A program made the translations under genes and the position numbers. This document shows, one piece after another, positions 26,481 through 34,454 of a stretch of 64,000 nt of DNA. Position 1 is the stretch's first letter. Every line of letters begins with the position of its first letter. The DNA is from Robiginitomaculum sp. (lineage in GTDB: Bacteria > Pseudomonadota > Alphaproteobacteria > Caulobacterales > Maricaulaceae). Location: NCBI GenBank assembly GCA_002733805.1, contig NVXG01000035.1, positions 1 to 64,000 on the forward strand, in the 5' to 3' direction. The notes under the pieces were generated by a model. That model made no database searches. It worked only from the letters and a program-made list of their open reading frames with translations, and was not told the DNA's origin.

Positions 26481-26769
26481 AGTTAATTCCCCCTTTGAAG
26501 TGGGTCGTACTGATATAGAAGAGATAGCGGACTTAACAACCCGCGCCCACCTTATGCTCAATATTCGAGACGTAATTGATCATAACAAGTGGTCACAAAA
26601 ACAGGCGGCGACTGTTTTGAGAACAACACAGCCCCGCATTAGCTCACTTAAAAATGGGGAAGCTTCTGAATTCTCAGTAGGAATGTTAATTACCTTTTTA
26701 GTTAGACTTGGTTATACCTCTGAAGTAACCTCATCAAAAGATAAAATACAATTGGAATTAAAGAAATGA
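26467..26769 (+). CDS. XRE-family (HTH_37-like) regulator
   Basis: 100 residues. HTH at KWSQKQAATVLRTTQPRISS, then LKNGEASEFSVGMLITFLVRL, the same layout as the 12775-13035 protein. No toxin gene adjacent. It overlaps the polymerase end by 14 bp and the next gene by 4 bp. Probably a phage transcription factor. Confidence 0.75.
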   Translation: MNVIKVNSPFEVGRTDIEEIADLTTRAHLMLNIRDVIDHNKWSQKQAATVLRTTQPRISSLKNGEASEFSVGMLITFLVRLGYTSEVTSSKDKIQLELKK

Positions 26770-27164
26770 ACGTTAAAATTGAGGGTGTTGCGTACACCTC
26801 ACAACAGTTACAATACTCAACCGTGGTATACGCTACAACGGTTATAGACGCTATCATAGAAGAGGAACGCAAACGCCTTGCCGATCTTAAAGAATGGTTA
26901 TCTACTCGAAAAAACAGTGGTAGTATTTTTATACCTATAGACATAAGTGGCCGACTTGGTGACGTACCCAACGGTTACAACCTTGACGAAGAGGACGACT
27001 ATAACCTTGACGAAGAGTTGGACAAGGCCGGTTGTCCCGTTCCATTCGAAGATCCAAGGTTTGATTGGCATTACGCACAAGTACACGCCATGACTGCATG
27101 TAACAGTACACAGGTAAGTTGGGAAATAAAACCAGGTGTTAAAATTACAGGTAAAACATTATGA
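26766..27164 (+). CDS. Hypothetical protein with KAGCxVP motif
   Basis: 132 residues. Two copies of YNLDEE lie in tandem at ~79-90 (a short in-frame DNA duplication at 26978-27015). The C-terminal part, LDKAGCPVPFEDPRFDWHY, resembles VEKAGCTVPYGDPSLQWV of the next gene, so the two share a domain. Unknown function. Confidence 0.55.
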   Translation: MNVKIEGVAYTSQQLQYSTVVYATTVIDAIIEEERKRLADLKEWLSTRKNSGSIFIPIDISGRLGDVPNGYNLDEEDDYNLDEELDKAGCPVPFEDPRFDWHYAQVHAMTACNSTQVSWEIKPGVKITGKTL

Positions 27165-27364
27165 GCGACGAAAACATTAATGGGCGAGTAAGTATCCCAG
27201 GTATTGAACTTAGTGTTCTGGGTGGTGCGGCCTATCTAGCCCACATAGGCCGGTGTGTTGAAAAGGCCGGTTGTACCGTTCCCTACGGTGACCCTTCGTT
27301 ACAATGGGTTAAGCAGGAATCACAAACCACTGACGCGGTGATAATTTTTTGGATGCCCCGTTGA
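27161..27364 (+). CDS. Hypothetical protein with KAGCxVP motif (paralogue)
   Basis: 67 residues. It contains VEKAGCTVPYGDPSLQW, also seen in the preceding gene. It overlaps that gene by 4 bp, and its TGA overlaps the -35 box of the promoter at 27361. Function unknown. Confidence 0.55.
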   Translation: MSDENINGRVSIPGIELSVLGGAAYLAHIGRCVEKAGCTVPYGDPSLQWVKQESQTTDAVIIFWMPR

Positions 27365-27389
27365 CAGTATCACCAATTAGATATATGGT
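27361..27389 (+). promoter_or_regulatory. Early promoter, ATCACTAATTA class
   Basis: TTGACA (27361-27366), 17-bp spacer containing ATCACCAATTAG, then TATGGT (27384-27389). The leader ends in CAGAGACAGAAACG directly before ATG 27422. The -35 overlaps the upstream stop codon. Confidence 0.7.
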
Positions 27390-27421
27390 TAGGTTCTTCT
27401 AAACACACAGAGACAGAAACG

Positions 27422-28408
27422 ATGAAAACACGGACGATTAATAAGATACTAACTGCTAAAACCAACGATTGGATTGAATCGATTGATCATAAGGAGCTAC
27501 GTAAGCTCCTTAAAAAGGACATTGTGATCACGGGCGGTTCCATTGCATCCATGTTGTTGCAAGAACCTGTAAACGATTATGATATTTACATCAGTAACGT
27601 TACAACGCTGGCTATGTTGGTTGAGTATTACGTTAAAGATTTCAACAAAGAACACGGCGAAGGAACCGCCTTTATTGTTCATCATTCAGACACCTACGAA
27701 GACGACGACCGCGACCCCAATGAACCCCACCAAAGACTGTATGATACAGAACACAGCCTTTCCGGTTTGTACGGATGTCTGAAAGAAGGTGACCGTATAG
27801 AAATTGGCTTGGAATCCGGTATTGGTATGGTTGCGTCTAACGAAGAGGAAAACAGCCACGACGCGGCGAACGAAGAACAAGGGAAATACCGCACCGTCTT
27901 TTTATCCTCCAACGCTATTACTCTTTCCGACAAGATTCAAATCATTGTTCGTTTCTACGGTGATCACAAAGAGATTCACAGTAACTTTGACTTTGTTCAC
28001 GCTCGAAATTGGTGGACGTTAGAAACCGGTGTTGTTTTAAACGTCAAATCAATGGAATGCTTAATGTCACGTGAGCTTATCTACAGTGGGTCAAAATACC
28101 CGTTAGCCTCCCTGTTCCGTACGCGTAAGTTTATCATTCGCGGATGGCGTTGCCCGATATCCAATTTTATTAAAATGGCAGTGCAGTTGAACGAGTTTGA
28201 TCTAAAAAATATACACGTACTGCGGGAACAGTTAACAGGGGTGGACGCCCTTTATTGTAAAGCGCTAATCAATGCCTGCCAAACCAAGGTTAATTGCGAG
28301 GGAAGTGATTTTGAGTTGGGCGCTGATTACATGTGCGAAGTAATAGAAAAAGTAATGGAAAATCAAGAGTCAGACGAAGAGAACGCGGAGAATTCAGAAA
28401 ATGGGTAA
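27422..28408 (+). CDS. Nucleotidyltransferase-fold protein
   Basis: 328 residues. VITGGSIASMLLQEPVNDYD followed by IYI matches the hG[GS]...D[x]D core of DNA polymerase beta-type nucleotidyltransferases (GGS ~38, DYD ~52). Further carboxylates occur in NFDFVHARNWW. Similar proteins recur in tailed phages; the substrate (RNA or protein) is unknown. It is preceded by its own promoter and an AGAAACG leader without a Shine-Dalgarno site. Confidence 0.65.
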   Translation: MKTRTINKILTAKTNDWIESIDHKELRKLLKKDIVITGGSIASMLLQEPVNDYDIYISNVTTLAMLVEYYVKDFNKEHGEGTAFIVHHSDTYEDDDRDPNEPHQRLYDTEHSLSGLYGCLKEGDRIEIGLESGIGMVASNEEENSHDAANEEQGKYRTVFLSSNAITLSDKIQIIVRFYGDHKEIHSNFDFVHARNWWTLETGVVLNVKSMECLMSRELIYSGSKYPLASLFRTRKFIIRGWRCPISNFIKMAVQLNEFDLKNIHVLREQLTGVDALYCKALINACQTKVNCEGSDFELGADYMCEVIEKVMENQESDEENAENSENG

Positions 28409-28700
28409 GATAACGGGACACGTTGTTGACGGTTTTCTATTCATGACCGAAGACGAGTACGAAGACCGACCTAACGTTAAAGGTGAACTTTTACCCTACG
28501 GAACGATAATCAAGTGTATTAAAGGTTACGAATGGGTTTATGTTGGGTACAGTATTAAAAACACAGTTGGTCGGGTTGAACATTTCTTTTATAGAACCGG
28601 AGAGTGTGACCCATATTCCCGTTGGTGTTATAACGCAACATTTACTGACACACTTTGTAAACGGTTCCCTGATTTGGAGGCGCTTTTAAATGGGGAGTGA
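28401..28700 (+). CDS. Hypothetical protein
   Basis: 99 residues, beta-rich with three aromatic clusters (YEWVYVGY, HFFYRTGECDPYSRW). Soluble. It overlaps both neighbours. Family not recognised. Confidence 0.55.
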   Translation: MGKITGHVVDGFLFMTEDEYEDRPNVKGELLPYGTIIKCIKGYEWVYVGYSIKNTVGRVEHFFYRTGECDPYSRWCYNATFTDTLCKRFPDLEALLNGE

Positions 28701-29145
28701 AAACAGCACTTGGGCGACGTTGCGGGATAAGTTGAAGAACCACCGTAACGTCAGGATGACGCGGAATGAAGATAAGTTTGATGTAGGAAAGCCTGACGTT
28801 ACCTTTGGCATCCGATTAACGGAATTCAACAAGGTGACGGGGTTTATTGAACTTAAGTATTTGGAACGATGGCCGCCGCGTGCGCCCATCGTCAAAATAA
28901 AGCATTACACCCAAGCACAAAAAGATTGGCTTTTTGATCAAGGCGAAACAGGCGGCTGTTGCTTCTTGTTCGTTCAGGTCGGTAAGGAATACTTCCTGTT
29001 CGATTATAAGCAGGCCCAACATATCGGAAGTGTACCAAAAGATTGGTGGTACAAACATAACGCCGCACATTGGCCCCAGTTAATGGGCCTACATGCCCTA
29101 CCCTTGTTAGTGCGGATCGTCTCATCGAAAACCGAGGATATATGA
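28690..29145 (+). CDS. PD-(D/E)XK nuclease (VRR-NUC / resolvase-like)
   Basis: 151 residues. The nuclease core is seen as VGKPDVTFG (Asp ~36) and GFIELKYLERW (ExK ~57-59), followed by KIKHYTQAQKDWLFDQGETG, the usual VRR-NUC order. A structure-specific endonuclease acting on branched DNA is likely. RBS GGAGG (28676) lies 9 bases before the start. Its stop overlaps the next ATG. Confidence 0.75.
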   Translation: MGSENSTWATLRDKLKNHRNVRMTRNEDKFDVGKPDVTFGIRLTEFNKVTGFIELKYLERWPPRAPIVKIKHYTQAQKDWLFDQGETGGCCFLFVQVGKEYFLFDYKQAQHIGSVPKDWWYKHNAAHWPQLMGLHALPLLVRIVSSKTEDI

Positions 29146-29363
29146 AAATACATTTATCAGCCCCACACCCACCCATTATTTGGCCTGCAGTAATCGACGC
29201 GCTAGAAACCTGGGAACATGAGGGGTTGGTACCTTCCGAACTTCGCGCCTGTGATGGCAAAATGGTATTAATAACGAATAAGAGTTCGTTAACCAAGGTG
29301 TCCGAGAACGTAACCTGCAAACATTGTTTGAAAGTGATTGACAGGAATATAACTAATCACTAA
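29142..29363 (+). CDS. Hypothetical protein with CxxC
   Basis: 73 residues from ATG 29142 (ATGA overlap with the nuclease gene; an upstream start at 29070 would be internal to it). The C-terminus has VTCKHCLKVID, a possible half zinc ribbon. Unknown function. Confidence 0.6.
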   Translation: MKIHLSAPHPPIIWPAVIDALETWEHEGLVPSELRACDGKMVLITNKSSLTKVSENVTCKHCLKVIDRNITNH

Positions 29364-29366
29364 TAT
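29338..29366 (+). promoter_or_regulatory. Early promoter, consensus boxes
   Basis: TTGACA (29338-29343), 17-bp spacer ending CTAATCAC, TAATAT (29361-29366). It lies in the end of the preceding gene. The leader to 29408 contains CACAGAAACGAGACAGAAAC and no Shine-Dalgarno site. Confidence 0.75.
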
Positions 29367-29407
29367 GCACGGACTAACTAGAAACACACAGAAACGAGAC
29401 AGAAACG

Positions 29408-29614
29408 ATGACCTTCGGTAACGAGAACACCACAAAAGAACTACTACGTAAAAAACAGAAAGAACTTAATTACTTTTTGTTATATAGGAACGGGAAAACC
29501 AATCTTATTTGCCAAAAGGAACAATCTTTGATCGCTGAGATTGAACTATTAAAAGAAGGCGTTACAATTAACATTGATAGCGTACAACAACAAATCACTG
29601 ACTTTTTCGTATAA
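29408..29614 (+). CDS. Small coiled-coil protein
   Basis: 68 residues, helical with heptads (ELLRKKQKELNYFLL, SLIAEIELLKEG). It is led by an AGAAACG-rich leader in place of a standard RBS. Unknown function. Confidence 0.55.
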   Translation: MTFGNENTTKELLRKKQKELNYFLLYRNGKTNLICQKEQSLIAEIELLKEGVTINIDSVQQQITDFFV

Positions 29615-29626
29615 GGAAAAACAGCA

Positions 29627-29827
29627 ATGTCACTATCAATAGGAACAATTATTGTAGTATTTGCGGCAACATCTTTCGAAGCACCGATATGCAGAATCAA
29701 CGAAGAAACGAATACCTTTCAAGTCGAACTAAACCTAGGCGGTAAAATGTCTTTTCACCTCCCTGATAACAAGGGTGGTTGTGACGGGTACGGTCATAAC
29801 GTTTATGCCAAAGTGAAGGGGGCGTAA
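29627..29827 (+). CDS. Small hypothetical protein
   Basis: 66 residues, beta-rich, with FQVELNLGGKMSFHLPDN and two cysteines. RBS AAGGAAAAACAGCAATG. Unknown. Confidence 0.55.
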   Translation: MSLSIGTIIVVFAATSFEAPICRINEETNTFQVELNLGGKMSFHLPDNKGGCDGYGHNVYAKVKGA

Positions 29828-29828
29828 C

Positions 29829-30080
29829 ATGATTTGTTCGGCTTGCAAATACGACGGCCCGAATTGGATCAAGTTTAGTAGTCTTAACAAAAAGCAGTGT
29901 ACCCAGTGTGGTAACAGGATGGATTGGGACTTATCCCCAGACCAGGCCCCACTGGTTAGTAATAATAGAATGATATCAGAAGGTAGTGTACGAAAAGCGA
30001 ACCGAGAAGAAGCAGAAAAATATATAAGTAAGCATGGTATGTGCGGACTTTTAAATTACATCTACGGCCCGACCCTATAG
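29829..30080 (+). CDS. Zinc-ribbon protein
   Basis: 83 residues. CSACKYDGP and CTQCGNRMDW give a C4 zinc ribbon (residues 3-30). A helical KANREEAEKYISKHG follows. Starts 1 bp after the preceding stop and ends at the terminator. Confidence 0.6.
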   Translation: MICSACKYDGPNWIKFSSLNKKQCTQCGNRMDWDLSPDQAPLVSNNRMISEGSVRKANREEAEKYISKHGMCGLLNYIYGPTL

Positions 30081-30100
30081 CCCCCTCGGGGGCCTTTTTT
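30080..30100 (+). terminator. Intrinsic terminator
   Basis: GCCCC and GGGGC arms around a CTCG loop, then CTTTTTT. It closes the 27.4-30.1 kb unit, 16 bp before the second helicase gene. Confidence 0.85.
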
Positions 30101-30116
30101 CAACAAGCGAGTTACT

Positions 30117-31598
30117 ATGAACGGCGAATTCAGAGCATCCAGAAACCAGGTATCTATTTTCGATCACTGTGTTACCAACATCAACCCTAGAAACCTACTC
30201 GTTCAAGCGGTAGCCGGTTCGGGTAAATCCACCACCTTGTTCCACCTTGTTCGAATTCTTAAGGAACGTGGCAAGTTAGGCCGCGCCGTTTTGTTGGCAT
30301 TCAACAAAGACATAGCCACCGAACTTAAAAAGAAGGGCCTACCTGCGGCCACGTTTCATTCGTTGGGATTGGCGGCGATATATCAATATTGCCGTAGGGG
30401 TAAGTTAATAGAACCAACAATTGAACAATACAAGTGCGCCGATATTTTCGACCATATGGATATACAGGAAGATCACAAACGCTTATACAAAGCTAACGTA
30501 CTTAAATTGGTATCTTTGTCCAAGAATGCGAACATCGACCCCACCACGGATTCAGCGGTGGATCAAATCGAAGATTTGGCCTTTCGTCACGATGTTGATT
30601 CCGAACACCACGAATACCAGGACGTTATCGCGGCAATGTATACAAGCAATGTCTTGATGAAATCCAATAACGACATAGCCCTAATTGATTTTGACGACAT
30701 GCTGTATATGCCCGTTAACCGTATGATGAGCTTCGCCACCTACAAATGGTGTTTTGTGGATGAGTCACAAGATACCAATTTACTACAGCGGGAATTCCTC
30801 CGGTTACTGCGGGCGCAACATTACGTTTTTGTTGGCGACCGGTCACAGGCAATTTACGGCTTTCGTGGTGCGGATTCCGAAGCCATGGATTTAATCAAAG
30901 ACGAGTTCGATTGCGCCGAGTTACCGCTATCTGTCTGTTACCGCTGCCCGACAGTTGTTTTGGATATGGCCCGCCCGTACTGCCCATCTATAGAAGCCCG
31001 TGAGAACGCGCCAGTGGGTGTTTTTAAGGACTTGGGCCAAGACTATGGGTTAGATGAGTTCGTAGCGTCTGACGTGGTTCTCTGCAGAAATATACGCCCT
31101 TTGATTACCTTAGCCCTAAGAATGTACGCAGAAGGGTTAAAAGCGCACCTTTTGGGCCGAGATATTGGTAAGGGTATAATAAAACTTGTCGATAAGATGA
31201 AAGCCCACAGTACAGAAAACCTTGAAGATAACTTACTAGCCTTCTACACTAAGTTATCGTTAAAAACGAAAGAGTCAGAGCAGGGGGTTCTAGAATCACT
31301 GTTAGATAAAATTGAGTGTATTCAAGCGGTAATTGCTTCCTTAGAAGTTAACACCATTGAAAACCTTCGCAAAAAGATTGATAGTTTGTTTAGCCAAAAA
31401 GGTGGTGTAACACTTTCCACCATTCATAAATCAAAGGGTGGACAATGGCCCCGCGTATTTTTGTTGGATGAGAACTTACTACCAAGCCCTTATGCAAAGC
31501 AAGGTTGGCAGATACAACAAGAAAATAATTTAAGGTACGTGAGCTATACGCGTGCAGAAAAAGAATTGTACTTTATCGCAAGTACTCAAAGCAGTTAG
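30117..31598 (+). CDS. Second UvrD-like SF1A helicase
   Basis: 493 residues. Walker A AGSGKST (33-39), LLAFNKDIATEL motif Ia, Walker B FVDESQD (~212-218), motif III GDRSQAIYGFRGAD, motif IV LSVCYRCP, motif V STIHKSKGGQ and motif VI RYVSYTRAEKELY are complete. It differs clearly from the 18982-20493 helicase, so they are not a recent duplication. Its place after a terminator, outside the primase cluster, suggests recombination or late replication use. Confidence 0.9.
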   Translation: MNGEFRASRNQVSIFDHCVTNINPRNLLVQAVAGSGKSTTLFHLVRILKERGKLGRAVLLAFNKDIATELKKKGLPAATFHSLGLAAIYQYCRRGKLIEPTIEQYKCADIFDHMDIQEDHKRLYKANVLKLVSLSKNANIDPTTDSAVDQIEDLAFRHDVDSEHHEYQDVIAAMYTSNVLMKSNNDIALIDFDDMLYMPVNRMMSFATYKWCFVDESQDTNLLQREFLRLLRAQHYVFVGDRSQAIYGFRGADSEAMDLIKDEFDCAELPLSVCYRCPTVVLDMARPYCPSIEARENAPVGVFKDLGQDYGLDEFVASDVVLCRNIRPLITLALRMYAEGLKAHLLGRDIGKGIIKLVDKMKAHSTENLEDNLLAFYTKLSLKTKESEQGVLESLLDKIECIQAVIASLEVNTIENLRKKIDSLFSQKGGVTLSTIHKSKGGQWPRVFLLDENLLPSPYAKQGWQIQQENNLRYVSYTRAEKELYFIASTQSS

Positions 31599-31603
31599 GC
31601 AAC

Positions 31604-31627
31604 GGGGCCGAGCCTTTTATCGGCCCC
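31604..31627 (+). other. GC-rich hairpin without T tract
   Basis: A GGGGCCG / CGGCCCC stem with a 10-base loop immediately after the helicase gene. No T run follows; a strong RBS (AAGGAGGTGATCT) does. Possibly a weak terminator or mRNA end protector. Confidence 0.5.
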
Positions 31628-31643
31628 ACTAAGGAGGTGATCT

Positions 31644-31922
31644 GTGTTAAGACGATTATCTATCGTCAAGGTGGGGATGTTCCTAATGCTTATGGTCAGT
31701 ATGGCCGTAGCATACGGGGACATTCGACAGGACATCATCGAAACTGATGACGCCCGACCATCGTATAACGCCCCTGTACACGTAGGCGCTAGCAATGCCG
31801 AAAACGTATGCGAGGTGCATAAATGGGCCGGTTGTGTGGATTGGGATTGGGCTACCGTGTCCTTTTCTATGACTAGCATGGCTGCAGGGCAAGAACGGCT
31901 TTTCGACGTCATGCGGCATTAG
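31644..31922 (+). CDS. Small exported protein with signal peptide
   Basis: 92 residues from GTG 31644, fixed by a perfect AAGGAGGTGAT RBS. RRLSIVKVGMFLMLMVSMAV followed by AYG resembles a signal peptide (cleavage near 24). The mature part has two Cys (VCEVHKWAGC) and is acidic. An early phage protein sent to the periplasm may serve superinfection exclusion, which is only an inference. Confidence 0.6.
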   Translation: MLRRLSIVKVGMFLMLMVSMAVAYGDIRQDIIETDDARPSYNAPVHVGASNAENVCEVHKWAGCVDWDWATVSFSMTSMAAGQERLFDVMRH

Positions 31923-31947
31923 CTACCTCAACCGTGAAACCCCATAT

Positions 31948-31967
31948 ACCCGCACTCGCGGGTTTTC
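31948..31967 (+). terminator. Intrinsic terminator
   Basis: 6-bp stem ACCCGC/GCGGGT with ACTC loop and TTTTCT behind it. The next leader, with two AGAAAC copies, begins at 31971, so downstream genes may rely on readthrough or processing; no promoter is seen between. Confidence 0.7.
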
Positions 31968-32035
31968 TGGGTAGAAACTAACAGAAACGAGACCTAATTA
32001 TGAAACTACCTAAATTCTTAGAAAGGAAAACACGA

Positions 32036-32257
32036 ATGCCCTTAACTTATATTACCTTTGGTCAAAACCACGCCCATTCCGTGAACGGTAAAACATTCGA
32101 TAAGGATTGTGTCGCAACGATTGAATGTAATAGCGCGGAAGAAGGTAGATTGATAGCCTTCGCAACTTTTGGGGATAAATGGTGTTTCTGCTACTTCGAT
32201 ACCGAGTTTGACCACGCTAACTTAAGTTATTTTCCGAGAGGGTTAATTAGCGTTTGA
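32036..32257 (+). CDS. Conserved phage protein (ITFGQxHAH family)
   Basis: 73 residues. I start at ATG 32036 because AAGGA lies 8 bases upstream and phage relatives begin near YITFGQ; the in-frame ATG at 32000 has no RBS. YITFGQNHAHSVNGKTFDKD and a C-terminal FDHANLSYFPRGLI are conserved in many early phage regions. Function unknown. Confidence 0.65.
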   Translation: MPLTYITFGQNHAHSVNGKTFDKDCVATIECNSAEEGRLIAFATFGDKWCFCYFDTEFDHANLSYFPRGLISV

Positions 32258-32282
32258 CAGATTATCACTAATTAACTATATT
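32254..32282 (+). promoter_or_regulatory. Early promoter, ATCACTAATTA class
   Basis: TTGACA (32254-32259), 17-bp spacer with TTATCACTAATTAAC, TATATT (32277-32282). The leader carries CCAGAAACGACAACAGAAAG. Close match to the 40256 promoter. Confidence 0.8.
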
Positions 32283-32320
32283 TCAGACACCAGAAACGAC
32301 AACAGAAAGAGCGAATAATA

Positions 32321-32659
32321 ATGTCAGGATTAGCCGGTAAGTTAGTAAACGATTTAATGATTGCCCCCAAGGGTACCAACGTTTTATCCAGCCGTGTTTT
32401 TAATTACTTGTCAGAACGGGAGGTTGACCCCTTCGGATTTGCTTTGGAAGAAGCGGGTATGATGGTCTACCCACCTTTAACAGAGTCAATGGACTTATGT
32501 TCCGAACTTTTCTTTGAAACAGATATGGACTTAGATATACAAATTAAAAACCACACATGCGTCATTGTTGTAGGCGGTGTTAGTGTACAAACGGCGGGAA
32601 AGGATTGTATACCCCGCGCAATTTGTGCCATCGGTATTAAATTAATGGAATTGAGATGA
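32321..32659 (+). CDS. Conserved phage protein, possible ABA-sandwich domain
   Basis: 112 residues. The C-terminal CVIVVGGVSVQTAGKDCIPR, AICAIGIKLME pattern resembles the phage ABA-sandwich family, in which an ...TAPLAICRAALKA helix closes the domain. Soluble; unknown function. It overlaps the next gene (ATGA). Confidence 0.5.
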   Translation: MSGLAGKLVNDLMIAPKGTNVLSSRVFNYLSEREVDPFGFALEEAGMMVYPPLTESMDLCSELFFETDMDLDIQIKNHTCVIVVGGVSVQTAGKDCIPRAICAIGIKLMELR

Positions 32660-32928
32660 TTCCGCGAATAGCTTTTGTACTTATTGCCGCGTTAGCATGT
32701 GATTCTGTTTACGCCACGCATTTACAAAAGGGTTCCTTAATCTGTAGCACAAAGAAAGCCTTGGTTAGTCAGAACAAATCTTTTTCCCGTGGGTATTACC
32801 GTTTGTTTGATGGGTGTGATATTAACGGCAGGAAAATACGTGTTCGTTACGAAGCTAACGGGCAAATAAAATTAATTCGAGGCGGTCGTACTGTCTACGT
32901 CAACAGTTGGAAGCTTAACAATGATTGA
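32656..32928 (+). CDS. Small secreted protein
   Basis: 90 residues. IAFVLIAALACDSVYA is a likely signal peptide (cleavage after A20). The basic mature part has two Cys and ends with RTVYVNSWKLNN. The second exported protein of the early region (after 31644). It overlaps its upstream neighbour by 4 bp and the next gene by 8. Confidence 0.55.
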   Translation: MIPRIAFVLIAALACDSVYATHLQKGSLICSTKKALVSQNKSFSRGYYRLFDGCDINGRKIRVRYEANGQIKLIRGGRTVYVNSWKLNND

Positions 32929-33358
32929 TGCCAATTATCAAGACCACTACCTCCCACCGTGGGCAGCCTCAAAGGGTAAATACCCGTACATGACTTTGTT
33001 GGCTCAACTGAGCACAAAGGATGGTCGTACATGCGGTAACGCTGTCGTTGTCGCTATAGCACCGGAACGTGAAGGTATAAGCGCGCATGCCATTGTATTA
33101 ACCGATGCCGGAAACCTGATGAACCTAACCCCCAACGAAATGGAAGAGTATTTCCACCCTGTCGAATACATTCAGTTGCGGGTTGTGTTAGAAGATCGAA
33201 TCGATGACCTTGTTATAGCACTTAACGACCTGTTTATTGACTTCAAACAAATACACGCGGTTTGGAATGCCCTCCCTGACGCCTTCGAAGAACGCCCAGC
33301 GGTTAAGGCAACCCTAGCTATGTTAAAAAAATGCGGAATGGGTAACGAGTACACCTAA
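32921..33358 (+). CDS. Conserved early phage protein
   Basis: 145 residues. YLPPWAASKGKYPYMTLLAQ, LSTKDGRTCGNAVVV and AIVLTDAGNLMNLTPNEME form a pattern widely kept in siphophages of Gram-negative hosts. No catalytic residues known. Soluble. Confidence 0.65.
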   Translation: MIDANYQDHYLPPWAASKGKYPYMTLLAQLSTKDGRTCGNAVVVAIAPEREGISAHAIVLTDAGNLMNLTPNEMEEYFHPVEYIQLRVVLEDRIDDLVIALNDLFIDFKQIHAVWNALPDAFEERPAVKATLAMLKKCGMGNEYT

Positions 33359-33389
33359 CATTAATCAATATTTACTAGAGGGATTTACG

Positions 33390-33956
33390 ATGAACCACAT
33401 TATGCTCGACTTTGAGTCAATGAGCACAGAACATAACGCCGCGTTAATTCAATTGGGGGCGGTTGAATTTGATCCGGTAGCCGGTGAACTCGGCAGAGAG
33501 ATTTCAATAAACATTGATTTAACATCGTCAGTTGATGCGGGGTTGCACGTTTCCCCTAGTACGATACTTTGGTGGTTAGGTCAAAGTAATGAAGCACAGA
33601 AAACCATTACCGACGTTAAGGGGACTTCACTAGCACAAGCCTTGTTGGAATTTAAAATGTTCTACCAAAATGCTTGTGCCAACGCCTCACATGACAAGGG
33701 TAGCCATATTTGGGCGAACGGGCCGCGTGCTGATTTAAATTGGTTATCCTCTGCCTGCATTGCCGTCAATATGAAACCGTTTTGGCATTACTCGTGCGAT
33801 AAGTGTGTTAGAACAATTGTTGAACTCGGCCGAGCCATAGGTATCGACCCCAAGAACGAAAACCAATTTGACGGTGTTGAACATTGCGCACTAGATGACG
33901 CTAAATTTCAAGCGCGGTACTGCATGGAAATTTGGGAAAAACTCACTAGAATCTAA
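33390..33956 (+). CDS. DEDD-type 3'-5' exonuclease
   Basis: 188 residues. ExoI motif MLDFES (DxE at 7-9), GAVEFDP, ExoII WANGPRADLNWL, ExoIII HCALDDAKFQARY. This is the Rv2179c/exonuclease-VIII-like branch of DEDDh nucleases. It may trim DNA or RNA ends in replication or recombination. RBS GAGGGATTTACGATG. Confidence 0.8.
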   Translation: MNHIMLDFESMSTEHNAALIQLGAVEFDPVAGELGREISINIDLTSSVDAGLHVSPSTILWWLGQSNEAQKTITDVKGTSLAQALLEFKMFYQNACANASHDKGSHIWANGPRADLNWLSSACIAVNMKPFWHYSCDKCVRTIVELGRAIGIDPKNENQFDGVEHCALDDAKFQARYCMEIWEKLTRI

Positions 33957-33965
33957 GGATCAATT

Positions 33966-34454
33966 ATGTCGATTGAATTTGAAAGCCCCAGCTTTGACAG
34001 TTTTAAAGAAGAGATGAAATTAAAGTTAGAACGGGTAACACCGGACACGCAATCAATCGCGTTAACCATCTACCAGCTCAAAGAAATCAACCGCTACTTA
34101 CAAGGGATCGAAGAACACCGAGTTGAACTAACACCGTGCACACCGGCGGAAGCTGAGTTACAAGAACAATTAGATTTCTGTAAAAAACAAACGGAAAGCT
34201 TCCAAGCGGTGAATAGTAAGCTCAGTGACGAAATGGCTATCCTGGAAACGGAACACGCCGACGAGTTGTCGCACCAGTCGTTAAGTATTAGTAATTTGAC
34301 GGTAGAAAACGAAGACCTTCGCAAACAAATAATAATCATGGAACAGAAACTATACGACCAAGAAAACCGTGAAGATCCACGGGCGGAAATATTGGGCCTC
34401 ACATTAGCTAAATTGGTGGAAGAGATACGCCATTATGACTTCAACGACGGCTAA
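33966..34454 (+). CDS. Coiled-coil protein
   Basis: 162 residues. A long coil covers ~55-135 (EAELQEQLDFCKKQTESFQ, LTVENEDLRKQIIIMEQKLY). Acidic. Overlaps the next gene by 20 bp. Function unknown; it could multimerise or bind another early protein. Confidence 0.55.
   Translation: MSIEFESPSFDSFKEEMKLKLERVTPDTQSIALTIYQLKEINRYLQGIEEHRVELTPCTPAEAELQEQLDFCKKQTESFQAVNSKLSDEMAILETEHADELSHQSLSISNLTVENEDLRKQIIIMEQKLYDQENREDPRAEILGLTLAKLVEEIRHYDFNDG

Noticed and set aside
25136-26561. Several leftward frames over 60 residues inside the DNA polymerase
   Set aside because: They are antisense shadows of a fully supported gene with no RBS or operon context.
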